Source of the DNA: Bombella intestini
GTDB taxonomy: Bacteria; Pseudomonadota; Alphaproteobacteria; Acetobacterales; Acetobacteraceae
Assembly (NCBI RefSeq): GCF_002003665.1
Contig: NZ_JATM01000004.1
Span: 62,001-126,000 of the forward strand
DNA length: 64,000 nucleotides
Reading direction: 5' to 3'
A program made the translations under genes and the position numbers. Below the pieces are notes generated by a model, which saw nothing but the letters and a program-made list of their open reading frames with translations, did not search any database and was not told the origin of the DNA. This document shows, in pieces, positions 63,589 to 64,000 of the stretch; the first letter of the stretch is position 1, and every line of letters begins with the position of its first letter.

Positions 63589-64000
63589 ATGCTTTCTACT
63601 CTGACAAGCCGCCTCAACGCTTTTTGCGGACGCCATGTCGCCCTTGTCCTATCTCTCTTCATATTGCTCTGTGCAGGGTCTGCGTGGCTGAGCCTGAACC
63701 AGCTGGGCATCACTACAGAGACAGACAAACTCTTTGCCGATACGCTACCGTGGAAGCAAAAGAACCGTCAGATAGAAAATCTCTTCCCCGGCGAAAAAAA
63801 CACGCTTGTCGCTATCATCAGTGCATCTACGCCGGAAGAAGGGCGTGAGACTGCCAATGCTCTTACGGCTATCCTTGCAAAAGATACACTCCATTTTGAC
63901 CGGGTAGACCAGCCCGATGCCAATCCCTTCTATAGCCGGAACGCCTTCCTCTTTGTCGATACAAAGCAGCTTGAACCCCTGCTAGACTCTACCATCTCTG
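63589..64000 (+). CDS. hpnN: Hopanoid-associated RND transporter HpnN (N-terminal part)
   Basis: ATG 63589 opens a frame that runs past the right edge; 137 residues are visible. The first helix (HVALVLSLFILLCAGSAWLSL) is followed by LGITTETDKLFADTLPWKQKNRQIENLFPGEKNTLVAIISASTPEEGRETA, the start of the periplasmic domain of HpnN/MMPL-type RND proteins. HpnN moves hopanoids from the inner to the outer membrane. The assignment supports a hopanoid-making alphaproteobacterium. Truncated by the window end. Confidence 0.85.
   Translation, partial: MLSTLTSRLNAFCGRHVALVLSLFILLCAGSAWLSLNQLGITTETDKLFADTLPWKQKNRQIENLFPGEKNTLVAIISASTPEEGRETANALTAILAKDTLHFDRVDQPDANPFYSRNAFLFVDTKQLEPLLDSTIS

Noticed and set aside
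62837-63604. 255-residue plus-strand open frame over the YigZ-like gene and the hpnN upstream region
   Set aside because: Mostly antisense to a conserved gene and low-complexity afterwards; runs into hpnN out of frame.

Overview
The window reads as chromosomal DNA of an alphaproteobacterium, most likely an acetic acid bacterium (Acetobacteraceae). This is inferred from the hopanoid-associated transporter HpnN at the right edge, the divergent ssb/uvrA pair, the mannitol dehydrogenase, the YqhD-type alcohol dehydrogenase and the moderately high GC. Genus cannot be fixed from this window.

Layout. 1-4.3 kb: a tripartite RND efflux operon (pump C-terminus, adaptor, outer-membrane lipoprotein). 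4.4-6.1 kb: a catalase-like haem peroxidase with a cytochrome b561. 6.2-6.9 kb: an AT-rich, probably acquired acetyltransferase. 7.1-10.6 kb: aldehyde dehydrogenase, YqhD-like alcohol dehydrogenase and a TetR repressor, with three near-identical operator-like sites. 10.7-13.9 kb: AraC regulator, DapA-family lyase and a secreted esterase. 13.9-15.7 kb: a type I-E-like CRISPR array of 29 repeats and 28 spacers, read on the minus strand, with no cas gene in the window. 15.9-18.2 kb: mannitol dehydrogenase with a HAD phosphatase. 18.4-27.9 kb: DUF421 protein, lytic transglycosylase, ssb, uvrA, an SMR transporter, a His-rich DUF2946-like protein with a Met-rich TonB receptor (copper-type), and trhO.

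The most unusual block is 28.0-41.8 kb on the minus strand. It holds a glycosyltransferase, a degenerate adenylation-fold protein, a 2168-residue fully reducing type I polyketide synthase (KS-AT-DH-ER-KR-ACP), a fatty-acyl-AMP ligase, and two tandem BAHT-type heptosyltransferase homologues with a conserved four-cysteine iron site. Several junctions overlap, suggesting coordinated expression. It plausibly makes a glycosylated polyketide lipid or modifies an envelope protein.

44.2-49.9 kb is a mosaic. An RDD-family gene is followed by a prophage scrap (baseplate-plug and Dit-like tail fragments flanking a secreted moron-like ORF), then by a second copy of the RDD 3' end. That second copy is split by a 3.1-kb ISL3-like element. 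The element has matching inverted repeats and an exact 8-bp target duplication; it carries a LysR regulator, an MDR oxidoreductase and a broken transposase.

The right end (49.9-64 kb) is envelope and housekeeping: beta-propeller protein with a creatininase-like protein, DUF2721, PstS, a porin, UDP-glucose dehydrogenase, a GIN-domain-like secreted protein, MlaE/MlaF, RadA, a major intrinsic protein with an altered second NPA box, a YigZ/IMPACT protein and the start of HpnN.
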